Origin: CAYQLK01 sp964418515
Lineage (GTDB): Bacteria > Patescibacteriota > Microgenomatia > CAYQLK01
DNA: 20,566 nucleotides
Assembly: GCA_964418515.1 (NCBI GenBank)
Contig: CAYQLK010000018.1
Location: 1 to 20,566 of the forward strand
Direction of reading: 5' to 3'
The notes beneath the pieces are model-generated. The model was not told where the DNA came from and did not search any database. It worked only from the letters and a program-made list of their open reading frames with translations. The position numbers were made by a program, and so were the translations under genes. Below are positions 19,062 to 20,566 of this stretch, in pieces. Position 1 is the first letter of the stretch. Each line of letters begins with the position of its first letter.

Positions 19062-20566
19062 CGAAAATAAACGCAACCGAGTTGTTGCCTATGTTCGCAA
19101 GTCATCTGAGGATAATGAAAAAGGAGAGGCACTCAAACAGCTAAATTCAATTGAATATCAAAAACGATTTGTAAACGAAGCTATATCGAAATATAACCTC
19201 AGTGTTTCGCGTACATTCGAAGACGATAAGTCAGCATACGAAGCGTTCGAGAGGGATGGTTTTCAGGAGATGCTGGACTACCTCAAAGATAACAAAGGTG
19301 AGATTGATGGAATTCTATGTACCGAAATCAGCAGATTAGCAAGAAATTTTGCAGACGGTGGAATGCTTTTGTGGTACATGCAAAACGGAACTGTAAAACA
19401 TATTTACACGCCGTCAAAAATATTCACTAATTCATCTTCTGACCAATTAATGGTTGCAGTCGAGTTAGCCATGTCAAAGAAATCGAGCGACGACACTGGA
19501 TATAGAACCAAAGAAGCAATGAGGTCAAAAGCACACACGTTCAAGCACCCTGCAAGACCAGCGATATTGGGATACCACACAACTGGACTTGTCGGAAAAA
19601 AGAAGTGGGTTCTAGAGCCAAAAATAGGACCAAAGGTCAAACAGGTGTTTGAACAGTTTGCATCAGGACAATATACTCTTCAGGAAATTACTGACTATGC
19701 CGAGAGTATTGGACTGAAATCGCCCACAAAGAAATCAACCACAGGTAAAATTTCAAAAAATACATGGCACAACAGACTTAGGGACCAAAAATATACTGGT
19801 ATTTTCTATCACAAAGACGAACGAATACTTGGAGATTATGAGCCTTTAATAACACCGGAGCTTTTTTACGCAGTTCAAGAGGTGCTATCTGGAAACAGTC
19901 ATCCTAAAGTTACTCATTTAGAATACACATACTCAGGAATAATCAAATGTGGCTTATGTGGAGATATGCTTTCAGGAACCAACAAAAAAGGCATCACATA
20001 TTACCGTTGTGCAAAAAGAAAACTGCCTTGTAAAGAAATTCCAAGAGTGACATATATCACAGAAAAAACTTTAGAAAACAGCTTACTAAATCGATTTAAG
20101 CGGGTCGAAATCGACCAAGACATGTGGAAAGCATGTCGAGAATATGTAAGTGAAATAAACCAACCTGAGCGCATAAAAATTAAGAAATTAGTAAGGGAGA
20201 TAGGAGAAAAAATTGCTAACGAGGAACGAATACAAATTGATATTGGAAGAAAGTTTGCGGAAAACGAACTGCAAAAATCGGAATATTCTCGACTAATGGA
20301 AGACAGTAATCTTAAAATTAATTCATTTAAAAATACAATGATTAAATGCGAGAACATGTCTAATGAGCTCGATAATTTAATGTACAGCTTTCTTGATAAC
20401 GTCAAATATGTAACTCAGCGACTAAAAATTGCATTACCAATAAATAAAAAGGAGTTAATTAGTATTTTCTGTGAGAACCTCGAGTGGAGAGATGGAAAAG
20501 CACATTGGGACTGGACAAAACCCTATTTTATATTGGCAAAACAACCACAAAAATCAACCGTGCTCC
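19051..20566 (+). CDS. Large serine recombinase (integrase), 3' partial
   Basis: 505 codons from the ATG at 19051, with no stop before the window edge. The N-terminal resolvase-type catalytic domain has VVAYVRKSSED (Arg16 and nucleophile Ser18) and EISRLARNF (Arg95, Arg98). The middle recombinase domain (PF07508-like) includes GYHTTG...WVLEPKIGPKVKQVFEQFASG and WHNRLRDQKYTGIFYH. A zinc ribbon follows with Cys300, Cys303, Cys320 and Cys327 (KCGLCGDML, YYRCAKRKLPC). A coiled-coil segment comes next (about 370-445), as in phage-type integrases. All catalytic residues are present, so the enzyme should be active. It overlaps the preceding gene by 11 bases. It would cut and rejoin attachment sites, one of which is likely beyond the right edge. 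Confidence 0.93.
   Translation, partial: MENDENKRNRVVAYVRKSSEDNEKGEALKQLNSIEYQKRFVNEAISKYNLSVSRTFEDDKSAYEAFERDGFQEMLDYLKDNKGEIDGILCTEISRLARNFADGGMLLWYMQNGTVKHIYTPSKIFTNSSSDQLMVAVELAMSKKSSDDTGYRTKEAMRSKAHTFKHPARPAILGYHTTGLVGKKKWVLEPKIGPKVKQVFEQFASGQYTLQEITDYAESIGLKSPTKKSTTGKISKNTWHNRLRDQKYTGIFYHKDERILGDYEPLITPELFYAVQEVLSGNSHPKVTHLEYTYSGIIKCGLCGDMLSGTNKKGITYYRCAKRKLPCKEIPRVTYITEKTLENSLLNRFKRVEIDQDMWKACREYVSEINQPERIKIKKLVREIGEKIANEERIQIDIGRKFAENELQKSEYSRLMEDSNLKINSFKNTMIKCENMSNELDNLMYSFLDNVKYVTQRLKIALPINKKELISIFCENLEWRDGKAHWDWTKPYFILAKQPQKSTVL

Larger units (their letters stand above)
15006..20566. mobile_element. Integrative element encoded by a large serine recombinase (right end outside window)
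   Basis: Eight genes in two divergent units: a leftward cassette of three unknown or HEPN-like genes, and a rightward operon of an excisionase-like HTH, a zinc-finger protein, an Mrr-like nuclease, a small helical protein and a large serine recombinase. Gene overlaps and 1-9 base gaps tie the rightward unit together. In the lines I counted, base skew mostly follows transcription here, while the left part of the window has C over G on the plus strand whichever way genes run. The left boundary lies somewhere in 14590-15005; the right boundary is not seen. Whether it is a defective prophage, a transposon or an integrative plasmid cannot be told from this window. Confidence 0.6.

Noticed and set aside
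20001..20405. 134-codon minus-strand open frame
   Set aside because: Antisense to the serine recombinase, whose own frame has clear catalytic, zinc and coiled-coil motifs through this region.

Overview
The window looks like a chromosomal segment of a small-genome, AT-rich bacterium, most likely Candidate Phyla Radiation / Patescibacteria (Microgenomates-like). The basis is gene content: many small secreted or membrane proteins of a kind I associate with those genomes, a compact ABC-F ATPase, few Shine-Dalgarno sequences, tight overlaps and several -10 boxes almost touching the start codon. The lineage is inferred. The standard genetic code fits, and I see no rRNA, tRNA or CRISPR array.

Layout. 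(1) 1-2741, plus strand: a metal-handling envelope locus with a membrane protein carrying two His-containing beta-sandwich domains (5' end outside the window), a CopC-like protein with an N-terminal His, and a YcnI/DUF1775 copper protein behind a palindromic regulatory region. A bidirectional terminator closes it. (2) 2740-6031, minus strand: three tandem paralogues of a secreted protein family I cannot name. Each has exactly 18 cysteines at aligned positions and five conserved histidines. This is the most novel-looking part of the window. (3) 6122-9724: a small membrane protein, an ABC-F ATPase, a frameshifted class A beta-lactamase-like serine hydrolase and a degenerate CDP-alcohol phosphatidyltransferase-like membrane protein. 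(4) 9727-12603, minus: a DipZ-type CcdA-thioredoxin fusion, a membrane-anchored thioredoxin with a Met-rich linker, a four-helix membrane protein and its XRE regulator. (5) 12702-14589, minus: four small envelope genes (DUF378, a lipoprotein, a three-helix membrane protein, a degenerate M23-like protein). (6) about 14590-20566: an integrated element. After 416 bases without a gene comes a leftward cassette (membrane protein, HEPN-like protein, basic protein). It diverges from a rightward operon (excisionase-like HTH, topoisomerase-type zinc finger, coiled-coil Mrr-like nuclease, small helical protein, large serine recombinase). The recombinase runs off the right edge.

How it fits together. 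The left 14.6 kb is dominated by extracytoplasmic copper and thiol-disulfide chemistry: CopC/YcnI-type proteins, DipZ and a thioredoxin at the membrane, and secreted proteins that could each hold nine disulfides. A plausible reading (inference) is that the redox genes fold or repair the Cys-rich proteins and that the copper genes serve the same compartment. The right part is mobile DNA whose cargo may be defensive. Strand composition supports a break: in the lines I counted, the plus strand is C-rich over G in the left part whichever way genes run (ycnI excepted), whereas in the element the skew mostly follows transcription.
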